From the NCBI GenBank assembly GCA_021798115.1, contig JAJZYM010000009.1, positions 1 to 57,721 on the forward strand: 57,721 nt of DNA, written 5' to 3'. Positions within the stretch are counted from its first letter, which is position 1. Every line of letters begins with the position of its first letter. Made by a program: the position numbers and the translations under genes. Below, one piece after another: positions 45,848 through 53,760 of the stretch. A model generated the notes under the pieces. The model saw nothing but the letters and a program-made list of their open reading frames with translations. It had not been told where the DNA came from and made no database searches. The DNA comes from Pseudomonadota bacterium (lineage in GTDB: Bacteria; Pseudomonadota; Gammaproteobacteria; JAKAQQ01).

Positions 45848-45885
45848 GACGTTTCGCCTTGCGAGGGCAGCAAAGGGCGGGGAGA

Positions 45886-46464
45886 TTATGCCACAAAGCC
45901 CTGTGTCGCCGGCTCGGCAGGGACGGGCGCGAGGGGGGCGAGCGTGGTCTCGTGAAGCGGGAAACGGCCGCGCGCGCGGTCGGCCGTGTAGCGCTCAAGG
46001 GTGTAGCGTACGCTGCGGAAGGCGAGCTCCTCCCAGGGGATCTCGTCGTTTGCAAAAAATCGGACCTCGAGTGTCTCTTCCCCTTCGGGGGGGGCGAGCG
46101 AAAGAATCCGCGCCCGGTAAAAGACGTGGACCTGATGGATGTGGGGGATGTCGATGAGCGTGTAGAGGCGGAGTATCCGCAGGCGCGCGCCGGCTTCCTC
46201 GAGGGTTTCGCGCCGGGCCCCCATGGACATCTCTTCACCGTTTTCGAGGAAGCCCGCCGGGAGCGTCCAGAGCCCCTTTCGGGGCTCGATGGCCCGACGG
46301 CAGAGAAGGACGCCACGGTGGGGGTCCTCGGGGAGCGTCCCGACGATGAGGCGCGGGTTCTCGTAGTGGACGTGGCCGCAGGCCGGGCAGACCAGACGCT
46401 CGCGGCTGTCGCCCGGAGGGACGACCGCCTGAAGGGTCTCGCCGCAGAGGAAACAGTGGGGCAT
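45886..46464 (-). CDS. Nudix hydrolase with zinc ribbon
   Basis: The 192-residue product begins with a zinc ribbon (CFLCGETL about 4-11, [12 protein letters not shown] about 26-37), followed by a Nudix domain with the box [20 protein letters not shown] then AGA (about 72-94). Proteins of this architecture include ADP-ribose, NADH and related nucleotide pyrophosphatases, but the exact substrate is not shown by the sequence. It lies downstream of tRNA-Leu on the same strand and may be co-transcribed with it. Confidence 0.85.
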   Translation of the reverse strand: MPHCFLCGETLQAVVPPGDSRERLVCPACGHVHYENPRLIVGTLPEDPHRGVLLCRRAIEPRKGLWTLPAGFLENGEEMSMGARRETLEEAGARLRILRLYTLIDIPHIHQVHVFYRARILSLAPPEGEETLEVRFFANDEIPWEELAFRSVRYTLERYTADRARGRFPLHETTLAPLAPVPAEPATQGFVA

Positions 46465-46506
46465 GGTTCACCTCGGCCTGCCGCCGCCCGGGCCGGCGGG
46501 AAGAGC

Positions 46507-46593
46507 TGGTGCGAGAGGAGGGACTCGAACCCTCACGATCTTGCGATCGGCGGCTTTTGAGACCGCTACGTCTACCGGTTCCGTCACTCTCGC
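46507..46593 (-). tRNA. tRNA-Leu (CAA)
   Basis: Read on the minus strand, the acceptor stem GCGAGAG pairs with CTCTCGC. The anticodon arm is GCGGT-CTCAAAA-GCCGC with anticodon CAA, a long variable arm CGATC-GCAA-GATCG identifies class II, and the T arm holds GGTTCGAGTCC. Discriminator A and an encoded CCA end at 46507. Confidence 0.96.
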
Positions 46594-46640
46594 GACGCGA
46601 CGCGCTCGGCACGAGCCGCCCCGGCGTTCGGGCACGGCCC

Positions 46641-46646
46641 ATTATA
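46641..46646 (-). promoter_or_regulatory. -10 element for tRNA-Leu
   Basis: TATAAT on the minus strand lies 48 nt upstream of the mature tRNA 5' end, in the gap after the DUF481-like gene. The -35 region is weak. Confidence 0.45.
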
Positions 46647-46683
46647 AGAATTCAGGCCGCGGGAGAAACGCCCCGGTTTGCGG

Positions 46684-47469
46684 TCAAAGCGTGTAGATGA
46701 GAGAGACCGACGTGTAGGTGTCGGTCTTGGCCAGGCCGGGGAGAACGTTCGAGTTGTGCTCGAGCGTGTACGAGAGGGAGATGGCGAAGTCCCCGGCGAT
46801 GTGGGCGGTGAGCGACGTCACCGCCTCCGAGTAAATGTCGTCTGTGCCTCGCGCGATGCTCAGGCGTTCGGAGAGATGGCTCAGGCGGTTCAGTTTCCAG
46901 CGGTAGCCGAGGGCCACGCGCTCGATGGCCGAGGTTCGCGCGGTTGCGTTGACGAGTACACTGTGTCGCGCCCCGACGCCGAGAGAGGCGTCGAGTTGCT
47001 GGCCCGCCGTGTGGAAAAGACGACGCCCGTAGCCGAGGGCCGCGGTTTCGCGGTGGAGATAGCCGCTGAAGGGATTGCTGTAGTAGTCGAGGAGGGAAAA
47101 GACATAATTGCTCTTCGTGAGCGCGTAGCTGGACTCCCAGTCGCCGTTTCGCGTGCTCGTGTTGACCGCGCCCTGGGCGCTGCCCTGAACGATATGAAAA
47201 TCGAGAATGTTGGTCCACGCGCTGTCGTGATTTACCAGATACACCTGCCCGTTGAAGTTGCTCGAGGACACGCTTCCGGTGGAGGCGAGGTAGCCCACGG
47301 AAACGGTCCCTTGCCAGCCTTCTTTCTTGGCGTGCTTCGATCCCGGAGGGCGCAGGCGGAGCGAACGCCAGCCGTAGCTGGCGTGGGCCAGAGGCGCAAG
47401 GCTCGCGCCCAACACGAGGGCAAGGAACGCACGCCCGAGGCGGCGGCGGGGGGGGGCGGAACACGTCAT
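46684..47469 (-). CDS. DUF481-like outer-membrane protein
   Basis: The 261-residue product starts at ATG 47469 with an N-terminal signal peptide: basic RRR, a hydrophobic core AFLALVLGASLAPLA, then cleavage near AHA-S. The rest is rich in alternating polar/aromatic residues with beta-strand character (GWQGTVSVGYLASTGSVSSS, LGYGRRLFHTAGQQLDASLG, ending TYTSVSLIYTL with a terminal Leu after aromatic), matching DUF481 (YdiY-like) proteins. It is predicted to form an outer-membrane beta-barrel. The function is unknown. It is divergent from queA and not in an operon. Confidence 0.72.
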   Translation of the reverse strand: MTCSAPPRRRLGRAFLALVLGASLAPLAHASYGWRSLRLRPPGSKHAKKEGWQGTVSVGYLASTGSVSSSNFNGQVYLVNHDSAWTNILDFHIVQGSAQGAVNTSTRNGDWESSYALTKSNYVFSLLDYYSNPFSGYLHRETAALGYGRRLFHTAGQQLDASLGVGARHSVLVNATARTSAIERVALGYRWKLNRLSHLSERLSIARGTDDIYSEAVTSLTAHIAGDFAISLSYTLEHNSNVLPGLAKTDTYTSVSLIYTL

Positions 47470-47515
47470 CCGCCCCAGTCTACCAAGAGTTTCACCAAGC
47501 AAGGTGGGGGGGCTC

Positions 47516-48550
47516 GTGAACATCGAGGCTTTTGACTACCCGCTCCCCGGGGCGGCGATCGCCGACCGCCCGATCCGGCCGCGAAGTGCCTGCCGACTTC
47601 TCGTTGTCGGGAGGGACACGCTTCAGGATGCCCGCTTCGGCGATCTCATACGCTGGCTCGCCCCGGGCGATCTCGTCGTGGTGAACGACACCCGGGTCTG
47701 GCACGCGCGCTTTCCGGCGCGGCGTCCCGGCGGGGGGCGCGTGGAGATTCTCCTCGTCGGGCTCGAAAGCGCCGAGCGGGCCCTCGCCCTCGTCCACGGA
47801 GCGCGTCGCCTCCGTCCGGGGATGCGGCTCGAGCTTGAAGGGGGAGCGACGGTCGAGGCCGTCGAACGGCGAGGGGAGCACTGGTGTCTCAGCGACCCTG
47901 GGGGCGATTGGGAGACACTGATGGAGCAGCACGGACACGTCCCGATCCCCCCTTATCTCAATCGGGAGGACGCCCCGAGCGACACCGTGGATTACCAGAC
48001 GGTTTTTGCCCGTGTTCCGGGTTCGGTCGCGGCCCCGACCGCGGGGCTCCACTTCGATGCCGCGCTCCTTGGCCGCTTGGCCGAGGCTGGCGTCGAGGTG
48101 GCGACGCTCACCCTGCACGTCGGGGCGGGCACCTTCAGTCCGGTGCGCACGGAACGCATCGAGGACCACCGCATGCACGCGGAGACCTACGCCATCCCGG
48201 AGGATCTCGCCGGACGACTCGTCGCCGCCCACGCGGCCGGCCGACGGGTGATCGCCGTCGGGACGACGGTCGTCCGGGCGCTCGAGAGTTACGCCCGTAC
48301 GCCGGCCGGTGGGAGGGGTGCGCCCTGGGCGGGCGAGACCGATCTCTACATCCGCCCGGGATTCCGTTTCGCCCTGGTGGATGCGCTCGTGACGAATTTC
48401 CATGCCCCGCGCTCGTCTCTTCTTGTTCTGGTCGCCGCCTTGGCGGGCCGTGAACGCATGCTCGCCGCCTACCGCCACGCCCTCGATCAGGGCTACCGGT
48501 TCCTGAGCTACGGGGACGCCATGTTCATCACCGGCCGCCATGCATTTTGA
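47516..48550 (+). CDS. queA: tRNA preQ1(34) S-adenosylmethionine ribosyltransferase-isomerase
   Basis: QueA converts preQ1 in tRNA to epoxyqueuosine using the ribose of SAM. The 344-residue product starts at GTG 47516 (VNIEAFDYPLPGAAIADRP) with a G-rich RBS; GTG 47504 is a possible alternative. It shows VVNDTRVWHARFPARR (about 60), HVPIPPYLNREDAPSDTVDY, QTVFARVPGSVAAPTAGLHF (about 161) and THLHVG-type LTLHVGAGTFSPVR, and ends in YRFLSYGDAMFI. It overlaps tgt by 11 nt. Confidence 0.95.
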   Translation: MNIEAFDYPLPGAAIADRPIRPRSACRLLVVGRDTLQDARFGDLIRWLAPGDLVVVNDTRVWHARFPARRPGGGRVEILLVGLESAERALALVHGARRLRPGMRLELEGGATVEAVERRGEHWCLSDPGGDWETLMEQHGHVPIPPYLNREDAPSDTVDYQTVFARVPGSVAAPTAGLHFDAALLGRLAEAGVEVATLTLHVGAGTFSPVRTERIEDHRMHAETYAIPEDLAGRLVAAHAAGRRVIAVGTTVVRALESYARTPAGGRGAPWAGETDLYIRPGFRFALVDALVTNFHAPRSSLLVLVAALAGRERMLAAYRHALDQGYRFLSYGDAMFITGRHAF

Positions 48551-49658
48551 GGTTTTGGCCCGGGACGGAGAGGCGCGCGTGGGGCGGCTCACGACCGCGC
48601 ACGGGAGCCACGAGACTCCCCTCTTTCTCCCCGTCGGGACGTACGGGGCGGTCAAGGGCGTTCCCGTGGGCCTCCTTCACGCGGCGGGGGTGCGGGCGCT
48701 CCTTGCGAACGCGCTCCATTTGGCGCTCCGTCCCGGAGCCGAAACCCTTGCGCGCCTCGGGGGGCTTCACGCGTTCATGGGTTGGGACGGGCTCATCCTC
48801 ACCGACTCCGGAGGCTATCAGGTGCTGTCGCTCGCCGCGCTTCGGCGTGTGAGCGAGGAGGGGGTCCTCTTCCGCTCCCCCGTCGACGGGCACGAGATCC
48901 TCTTCACCCCCGAGCGGGCCGTGGACGTCCAGCACGCCGCCGGAAGCGACATCCTCATGGTCCTCGACCACGTCCTGGCGCACCCTGCCCCGACGGAACG
49001 GGTTCACGACGCGGCCGAGCGTTCGCTGCGCTGGGCCCGCCGCTGCCTTGAGGCCCACGGTGATCACCCGGGGGCGCTCTTTGCGATCGTCCAGGGAGGG
49101 GCCGATCCCGAGCTCCGCCGCCGGCAGGTCCAGAGTCTTCGTGAGGCCCCCTTCGCGGGCTTCGCCCTGGGTGGCCTCGCCGTCGGCGAGAGCCCCGAGG
49201 AGAGGCGTGCGGTCTTGGCGGCCTGCGTTCCCGAGCTTCCGCCGGAGCGCCCCCGTTACCTCATGGGCGTCGGTCGACCGGAGGATATCGTCGAAGGCGT
49301 GCGCCACGGGATTGACCTTTTCGATTGCGTGATCCCCACCCGCCACGCGCGCAACGCCCATCTCTTCACCGCCGAAGGGGTACTGCGCTTGCGGCAGGCG
49401 CGCTACACCGAAGATCCTCGGCCGCTCGACGAACGCTGCGGCGGGCCCTGTTGCCGCCACAGCCGGGCCTATCTTCGGCATCTCGACCGCGTGGGCGACC
49501 CCCTCTTCGTGACCCTGGCCAGTCTGCACAACATCGGCTACTACACGGCGCTCATGGAGGCTCTCCGGACGGCGATTCGCACCCGTGCGCTCGACGGTTT
49601 CGAGACCGCGCGGGCCCTCGCGTCCTACGGCATTCCGTGCGATAATGCCCAACCTTAA
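48540..49658 (+). CDS. tgt: tRNA-guanine(34) transglycosylase
   Basis: Tgt swaps G34 of tRNAs with GUN anticodons for preQ1. The 372-residue product has the acid/base Asp in TDSGGYQVLSL, FAIVQGG, FALGGLAVGE, and the nucleophile Asp in FDCVIPTRHARNAHLF. Two oddities stand out. At E. coli position 145, where bacterial enzymes have Cys (DECTPYP), it has Val (LDHVLAHP), as in eukaryotic queuine-using Tgt. The zinc site, normally CxCxxC, reads CGGPCC (residues 300-305) and is one residue shorter, while the zinc His (SLHNIGYY) is kept. Adjacent queA argues for preQ1 use. Confidence 0.92.
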   Translation: MHFEVLARDGEARVGRLTTAHGSHETPLFLPVGTYGAVKGVPVGLLHAAGVRALLANALHLALRPGAETLARLGGLHAFMGWDGLILTDSGGYQVLSLAALRRVSEEGVLFRSPVDGHEILFTPERAVDVQHAAGSDILMVLDHVLAHPAPTERVHDAAERSLRWARRCLEAHGDHPGALFAIVQGGADPELRRRQVQSLREAPFAGFALGGLAVGESPEERRAVLAACVPELPPERPRYLMGVGRPEDIVEGVRHGIDLFDCVIPTRHARNAHLFTAEGVLRLRQARYTEDPRPLDERCGGPCCRHSRAYLRHLDRVGDPLFVTLASLHNIGYYTALMEALRTAIRTRALDGFETARALASYGIPCDNAQP

Positions 49659-49678
49659 GGATCCCGCCCCGCGAGGAG

Positions 49679-50014
49679 ATGGCTGTGTCTTTGCTCGTTC
49701 CGAACGCCTGGGCCGCCGCCGGCGCCGCCCCCCACGGCCAGAGTCCCTGGTCGCTCCTCATCTTTTTCGTCGTCATCCTGGCCTTCTTCTATTTCCTGGC
49801 CATCCGCCCGCAGGTGAAGAGGCAGAAAGAACACAAGAAGCTCATCGACGCCCTCGCCGTGGGTGACGAAGTGGTGACCCAGGGAGGGATTCTCGGTCGG
49901 GTGCTTCGGCTCACAGATCAGCTGGCGGTTCTCGACATCGGCAAGGGGACGGAGCTCACCGTCCAGCGCAACGCCGTCGTCGCCGTTCTCCCCAAGGGCA
50001 ATATCTCCTTCTGA
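49679..50014 (+). CDS. yajC: Preprotein translocase accessory protein YajC
   Basis: YajC is a small inner-membrane partner of the SecDF complex. The 111-residue product has one transmembrane helix (about 22-43, LLIFFVVILAFFYFLAIRP), the positive stretch QVKRQKEHKKLIDALAVGDE and a cytoplasmic domain with VTQGGILGRVLRLTD. RBS GAGGAG abuts ATG 49679, so GTG 49685 (VSLLVPN) could be the real start. The position tgt-yajC-secD-secF is conserved. Confidence 0.94.
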   Translation: MAVSLLVPNAWAAAGAAPHGQSPWSLLIFFVVILAFFYFLAIRPQVKRQKEHKKLIDALAVGDEVVTQGGILGRVLRLTDQLAVLDIGKGTELTVQRNAVVAVLPKGNISF

Positions 50015-50056
50015 TTCCTCGTTCCGCCTCGGAGCCCCTCCTGGGACCCCCGCGTC

Positions 50057-51901
50057 ATGCTCAATCGTTATCCGCTGTGGAAGAACCTGACCGTCGTCCT
50101 GGTGACGTTCTTTGCCGTTTTCTTCGCCTGGCCGAACATCTACCCGAAGGCGCCGGCGCTCGACGTGACCCGGATCGGTGCGAACGCCCTGCCCGCGGGT
50201 ACCCTGGCGCGGATCGAACGCATCCTCAAGGACGCCCATCTCACGGCCCTCCAGGTGCGGCACGCCGCCCACGACGCCGTCGTCGTTTTCCGTGACCCGG
50301 AGCTGCAGCGTCACGCTCTCACTCTCCTCAAGCAGCGCCTCGGCGATGACTACTCGGTCGCGCCCAATCTCGTGACCCTCCTTCCGGGCTGGATGCGCTC
50401 GCTCGGCCTTCGGCCGATGCCCGAAGGCCTGGATCTTCGCGGGGGCATCTATTTCCTTCTGAGCGTCGATACCCACGCCGCCCGTCACGAGGCGCTCGAG
50501 AACGACCGCGTCGAGACCCAAGTGCTCTTGCGCCGCCACAACATCCACTTCCGTGCGGTGACGCTGCGTGCCCACGGGTTCGGGGTCGAGCTTCTCGATC
50601 CGGGCGAGCTCGCGGGTGCCCGCCGCCTCCTCCGCCGCCGGTTCTCGACCGCCGGCTTCGCGACCGTTCCGGGCGAACGGACCGCGATCGCGGTCCGCTT
50701 CCCACCGTCCGTCCTCGGTGCGCTCGACCGCCAGGCGGTCCGCCAGGACGTCTCCGCGCTCCGCCGTCGCGTCGACGAGCTCGGCGTGGCCGCCGCCGTC
50801 GTCGAGCAGCAGGGTCGGCGACACGTCGTCGTCGAGCTTCCCGGGATCGAGGACGCCGCCCGGGCCCAGCGGCGTCTCGGGGATACGGCGACCGTGCAGT
50901 TCCGGATGGTCTACACCGGCGCGGACGCCTACACCGACATCCAGCGCGGGATCGTCCCGCCGGGAACGCGCCTTTTCCACACGACGAGCGGGGCCCCGGT
51001 GCTCCTCGACCGCGCTGTCGTCGTGGGCGGCCGTCACATCGACAACGCCACGGCGACCTACGTCCACGGCCTCCCGGCGGTGAGCGTCACCCTGGACTCC
51101 GTGGGTGGTGGGCGCATGCTCAAGGCCACCTCCCACAACGTGGGCAAGCCGATGGCGGTCCTCTACATCGAGAACCGCAGCGTTCGGCGGACGGTCGACG
51201 GGGTCCGGCTCACGCTCACGAAGAAGATCCAAAAGGTCATCAACATCGCCACCATCCGCGGTGTCTTCTCGAGCAACTTCCAGATCACGGGGCTCGAGCA
51301 GCGTCAGGCGAACAAACTGGCCCTTCTTCTTCGGACGCCGCTCGCCGCTCCGATGACGGTGGTGGCTGAACGGACGATCGGGCCGAGCCTCGGACGGGCC
51401 AACATCCGTGACGGCATTGCCGCCGTGGTCCTCGGCTTCGCGCTCGTCCTCCTCTTCATGGCGCTGTATTACCGGGGCTTCGGTCTCATCGCCGACGTCG
51501 CACTCGTCATCAACTTTTTCCTCACCGTGGCGCTCCTCTCCCTGATCCACGCGACCCTCACGCTGCCCGGCATCGCCGGCCTCGTGCTCACCGCCGGTAT
51601 GGCGATCGACGCCAACGTCCTCATCTACGAACGGGTGCGTGAGGAACTCCGCAACGGCAGCACCCCCCAGGCGGCGATCCACGCCGGCTACGAGCATGCG
51701 TGGGCGACGATTTGGGACTCGCACGTGACGACCCTCATTGCGGCCGTGGCGCTCTTTTTCCTGGGCAACGGCCCCGTCAAGGGGTTCGCGGTCACGCTCA
51801 CTTTCGGCATCATCACCTCGCTCTACACGGCGGTGATGACGAGCCGTGCGATCACCAACTGGCTCTTCGGCGGGCGTCGGCTGACGCGCCTGCCCGTCTG
51901 A
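50057..51901 (+). CDS. secD: Protein translocase subunit SecD
   Basis: SecD with SecF uses the proton gradient to pull exported proteins out of SecYEG. The 614-residue RND-type product has N-terminal LWKNLTVVLVTFFAVFFAWP (TM1), the LGLRPMPEGLDLRGGIYFLL segment (about 116), a large periplasmic domain, and five C-terminal helices with GIAGLVLTAGMAIDANVLIY (about 502) and EELRNGSTPQAAIHAGY. The length matches the family. Confidence 0.96.
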   Translation: MLNRYPLWKNLTVVLVTFFAVFFAWPNIYPKAPALDVTRIGANALPAGTLARIERILKDAHLTALQVRHAAHDAVVVFRDPELQRHALTLLKQRLGDDYSVAPNLVTLLPGWMRSLGLRPMPEGLDLRGGIYFLLSVDTHAARHEALENDRVETQVLLRRHNIHFRAVTLRAHGFGVELLDPGELAGARRLLRRRFSTAGFATVPGERTAIAVRFPPSVLGALDRQAVRQDVSALRRRVDELGVAAAVVEQQGRRHVVVELPGIEDAARAQRRLGDTATVQFRMVYTGADAYTDIQRGIVPPGTRLFHTTSGAPVLLDRAVVVGGRHIDNATATYVHGLPAVSVTLDSVGGGRMLKATSHNVGKPMAVLYIENRSVRRTVDGVRLTLTKKIQKVINIATIRGVFSSNFQITGLEQRQANKLALLLRTPLAAPMTVVAERTIGPSLGRANIRDGIAAVVLGFALVLLFMALYYRGFGLIADVALVINFFLTVALLSLIHATLTLPGIAGLVLTAGMAIDANVLIYERVREELRNGSTPQAAIHAGYEHAWATIWDSHVTTLIAAVALFFLGNGPVKGFAVTLTFGIITSLYTAVMTSRAITNWLFGGRRLTRLPV

Positions 51902-51923
51902 GTCTGCCTTTCGGTCCCCGACG

Positions 51924-52856
51924 ATGGAATTCTTCAAGAACGTCCCGCACATCAACTTCCTCGCCGCCCGACGCTACGCGCTCGTGCTCTCGTCGGTCCT
52001 GATCCTCGCGACCCTCGTGTCTTTGGCGGTCCAGGGGCTCCATCTCGGCCTCGACTTCACCGGGGGAGCGACCGTGCAGCTCCAGTTCCCGAAACCCACC
52101 CCGCTGGCGCCCTGGCGGGCGCTTCTCCACGCGCGTGGCTTCCGCGGGGCGCGCGTCCGCTATTTCGGCGGGAAAACGAGCCTCCTCATCCGCCTGCGTC
52201 CCGAACGTGGGGTGACGCTGACCGCACTCGGGCGGCGGGTCGTCACTCTGGTGCGCCAACACGACCCCTCGGTTGTCGTGGCCGGCATCGAGGCCGTCGG
52301 GCCCCAGGTCGGGGGGTCGCTTCGCATCAAGGGCCTCGAGGCCATGCTCGGGGCGCTCATCCTCATCGTGATCTATGTCGCCTACCGCTTCGAGTACCGC
52401 TTCGCGCTCGGCGCCATGGCGGCCACGGTTCACGACGTGCTCCTCACGATCGGGTTCTTCTCGCTCACACGGATGACCTTCAATCTCGACGTGCTCGCGG
52501 CGGTGCTCGCCATCATGGGCTACTCGCTCAACGACACGGTGGTCGTCTTCGACCGCATCCGCGAGGATTTCCGCAAGGCCCGCCGGGGCACTCCGATCGA
52601 GATCATGGACCGGGCGATCAACGAGACGCTCTCGCGGACGGTCATGACAGCGCTCATGACGCTTCTCGTGGTCGTCGCCCTCATGATCGTGGGCGGACCG
52701 GTGCTCCGCGGGTTCTCGGTCGCCCTCTTCGTCGGGATCCTGATCGGGACCTATTCCTCGATCTTCATCGCCTCGGCGACCGCGCTCTCGCTCGGGGTGA
52801 CGCGGGAGAACCTTCTCCCGAAGCCCCCGCCCGAGGCGGTGGACGACCGGCCTTAG
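51924..52856 (+). CDS. secF: Protein translocase subunit SecF
   Basis: The 310-residue partner of SecD. It shows LGLDFTGGATVQLQFP after TM1 (about 46), GPQVGGSLRIKGLEAMLGAL, and the SecF signature AIMGYSLNDTVVVFDRIRED (about 194-213), followed by INETLSRTVMTALMTLLVVV. Six hydrophobic segments are visible. It begins 22 nt after secD and its last 4 nt overlap the convergent suhB. Confidence 0.96.
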   Translation: MEFFKNVPHINFLAARRYALVLSSVLILATLVSLAVQGLHLGLDFTGGATVQLQFPKPTPLAPWRALLHARGFRGARVRYFGGKTSLLIRLRPERGVTLTALGRRVVTLVRQHDPSVVVAGIEAVGPQVGGSLRIKGLEAMLGALILIVIYVAYRFEYRFALGAMAATVHDVLLTIGFFSLTRMTFNLDVLAAVLAIMGYSLNDTVVVFDRIREDFRKARRGTPIEIMDRAINETLSRTVMTALMTLLVVVALMIVGGPVLRGFSVALFVGILIGTYSSIFIASATALSLGVTRENLLPKPPPEAVDDRP

Positions 52857-53674
52857 GTGGGGCGGGCTTCCGCACCGCTCGGCGTTTCCGCTTCCAGGTT
52901 CTGGAGCAGGCGGAGAAGCGCCGGGAAGACCCCGGGTGCGGCGGCGACGATGTCGCCCGTCTCAAGCCAGCGGTCAGCCCCTTCGGTGTCGCCGACGAGG
53001 CCGCCGGCCTCGACCACGATGAGACCTCCCGCGGCCACGTCCCAGGGCTTGAGTCCGAGTTCCCAATAGCCGTCGAGGCGTCCCGAGGCCACGTACGCGA
53101 GGTCGAGGGAGGCCGCCCCGCCGCGGCGCACCCCGTCGGTCTCGGCGAGGACGCCGCGGAGAGCGCGGAGGATCCTCTGGCGACGCCGACGGTCGCCAGG
53201 GGGGAAGCCGGTCGCGACGAGCGCCCGCTCGAGCCCGCGGACGCGGCTCGCGCGGATCCTCCGGTCGTTGAGGTAAGCGCCCTCGCCGCGGGCGGCGGTG
53301 AAGGTTTCGGTGCGGAGCGGGTCGTAAACGACGGCGGTCTCGAGACGGCCGCGGTGGGTGTGGGCGATGGAGACGGCAAAGACCGGATAGCCGTGGACGA
53401 AATTCGTCGTCCCGTCGAGGGGGTCAACGTACCAGACGTCCTCGGCGTCGGAGGGCGCCGGAGGGTTGCCTTCTTCGGCCACGATGCGGTGGCCGGGGTA
53501 GGCGCGGGCCAGCTCGCCGACGATCGCGGCCTGGGCCTCGCGGTCGGCGAGCGTCACGTAGTCGTGGAGTCCCTTGCGGCCGATCGCGCGCTCGTCGAGG
53601 CGCTCGAAGCGGCGAAGCAGGATCTCGCCCGCCTGGCGGGACGCGCGGAGCGCAATGGTGAGGGTTGGCGTCAT
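52853..53674 (-). CDS. suhB: Inositol-1-monophosphatase family protein SuhB
   Basis: This is a Mg-dependent phosphatase; in E. coli SuhB also acts in rRNA transcription antitermination. The 273-residue product has EEGNPPAPSDAEDVWYVDPL then DGTTNFVHGYPVFAVSIA (metal ligands, about 70-102) and the second signature WDVAAGGLIVVEAGG (about 215). N-terminal TIALRASRQAGEILLRRFER fits the family. It is convergent with secF and divergent from iscS. Confidence 0.92.
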   Translation of the reverse strand: MTPTLTIALRASRQAGEILLRRFERLDERAIGRKGLHDYVTLADREAQAAIVGELARAYPGHRIVAEEGNPPAPSDAEDVWYVDPLDGTTNFVHGYPVFAVSIAHTHRGRLETAVVYDPLRTETFTAARGEGAYLNDRRIRASRVRGLERALVATGFPPGDRRRRQRILRALRGVLAETDGVRRGGAASLDLAYVASGRLDGYWELGLKPWDVAAGGLIVVEAGGLVGDTEGADRWLETGDIVAAAPGVFPALLRLLQNLEAETPSGAEARPT

Positions 53675-53748
53675 GACGCGGGGGGCGGCGGCTCTTAAGG
53701 CAAGGTCTCAGCATACCCGATCGCGGGATCGAGCCCGGTCCCCCGCCG

Positions 53749-53754
53749 TATAAT
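53749..53754 (+). promoter_or_regulatory. -10 element of the isc operon
   Basis: A perfect TATAAT ends 6 nt before the iscS ATG at 53761, so transcription would start at or next to the start codon and the mRNA would be leaderless. No Shine-Dalgarno sequence is seen upstream of the ATG, which agrees. The -35 is weak. Confidence 0.5.
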
Positions 53755-53760
53755 CAGCCG

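Noticed and set aside
46678-47535. 285-codon plus-strand frame opposite the DUF481-like gene
   Set aside because: The minus-strand product has a signal peptide and barrel-like pattern; the plus frame has neither and lacks an RBS.
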